A DNA stretch of 28,928 nt, taken from the IMG/VR virus record IMGVR_UViG_3300020457_000061, positions 1 through 28,928 of that record; one strand, 5' to 3'. Below, piece after piece: positions 28,712 to 28,928 of the stretch. Made by a program: the position numbers and the translations under genes. Within the stretch, counting starts at the first letter, position 1; the number at the start of each line of letters is the position of its first letter. The notes beneath the pieces are model-generated. The model ran no database searches, was not told the origin of the DNA, and was given only the letters and a program-made list of their open reading frames with translations. The stretch is from a virus.

Positions 28712-28928
28712 ATGCACGATTCAACTCTAGATCTTTTCACTGAGCACGATGATGTGCTTGACGATCAACAGCATATGATTGACACAATGCGTGATGCTCT
28801 TTACGATGCTATGCATACTTGTGTAAACGATGGAAGACCAGATGATGCGGTTAGCGTCTATTCTGAGTGGTGTGTTGATGGTGCAGACCCAGAAGACGGA
28901 AATTATGTATTTACATTCTTGCCCGATC
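28712..28928 (+). CDS. Acidic hypothetical protein, 3'-truncated by window
   Basis: Starts at ATG 28712 (MHDSTLDLFTEHDDVLDDQQ) and remains open to the last base, giving 72 visible codons. The sequence is strongly acidic, with DALYDAMHTCVNDGRPDDAV, SVYSEWCVDG and YVFTFLPD at the cut. No family recognised. The leader (TTTTTACAATG) has no Shine-Dalgarno, as with other small genes nearby. Confidence 0.65.
   Translation, partial: MHDSTLDLFTEHDDVLDDQQHMIDTMRDALYDAMHTCVNDGRPDDAVSVYSEWCVDGADPEDGNYVFTFLPD

Noticed and set aside
1-28928. CRISPR arrays, insertion sequences and integrase genes
   Set aside because: No regular direct repeats with spacers, transposase-like motifs or integrase signature were found on either strand by eye.

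Overview
The window looks like part of the genome of a marine T4-like cyanophage (contractile-tailed myovirus infecting Prochlorococcus or Synechococcus). The evidence is AT-rich, tightly packed genes all on the + strand, T4-type baseplate hub genes, TATAAATA-type late promoters, a phage tRNA-Leu, several 2OG-Fe(II) oxygenases, and auxiliary genes that only make sense in a cyanobacterial host: CP12, CpeT, PcyA and a PsbN-like protein. I recognised families from sequence motifs; no database was searched.

Layout. (1) 1-6305: baseplate hub region, with a partial small structural gene, a gp27-like hub protein and an 849-residue gp5-like OB-fold/needle protein. Between the two hub genes sits a cassette of CP12, CpeT, a 2OG oxygenase and PcyA, which points to Calvin-cycle redirection and bilin metabolism. 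(2) 6309-8500: a consensus sigma70-type promoter, then a chain of small genes joined mostly by ATGA or TAATG overlaps. It includes a 2OG oxygenase, a PsbN-like membrane protein, two tandem paralogous membrane peptides and several micro-genes under 60 codons, and ends at tRNA-Leu(UAA). (3) 8518-11746: three more 2OG oxygenases and small proteins, a promoter followed at once by a folded RNA element, a pair of genes overlapping by 182 bp in different frames, and a hidden 53-codon gene. (4) 11771-20611: late structural block with an NKT-repeat fibre protein, a 487-residue structural protein, a 1329-residue fibre-like protein, and three consecutive collar-motif proteins, the last with a large glycine-rich adhesin domain. 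It closes with a strong terminator.

(5) 20695-22224: small hypothetical genes, many overlapping. (6) 22229-25739: a ParB-like protein, a PD-(D/E)XK-type nuclease and two DNA methyltransferases in a row, the best candidate for an uncharacterised system here. (7) 25729-28928: small basic and acidic proteins, an SF2 helicase, and a small-gene region containing a duplicated -10/leader element that precedes two unrelated genes. The last gene runs off the window.

Structural genes tend to have late promoters and in some cases strong Shine-Dalgarno sequences (before CP12 and the 111-residue collar protein). Many small, presumably early, genes instead have A/C-rich leaders without one, which suggests two translation styles in the same genome.
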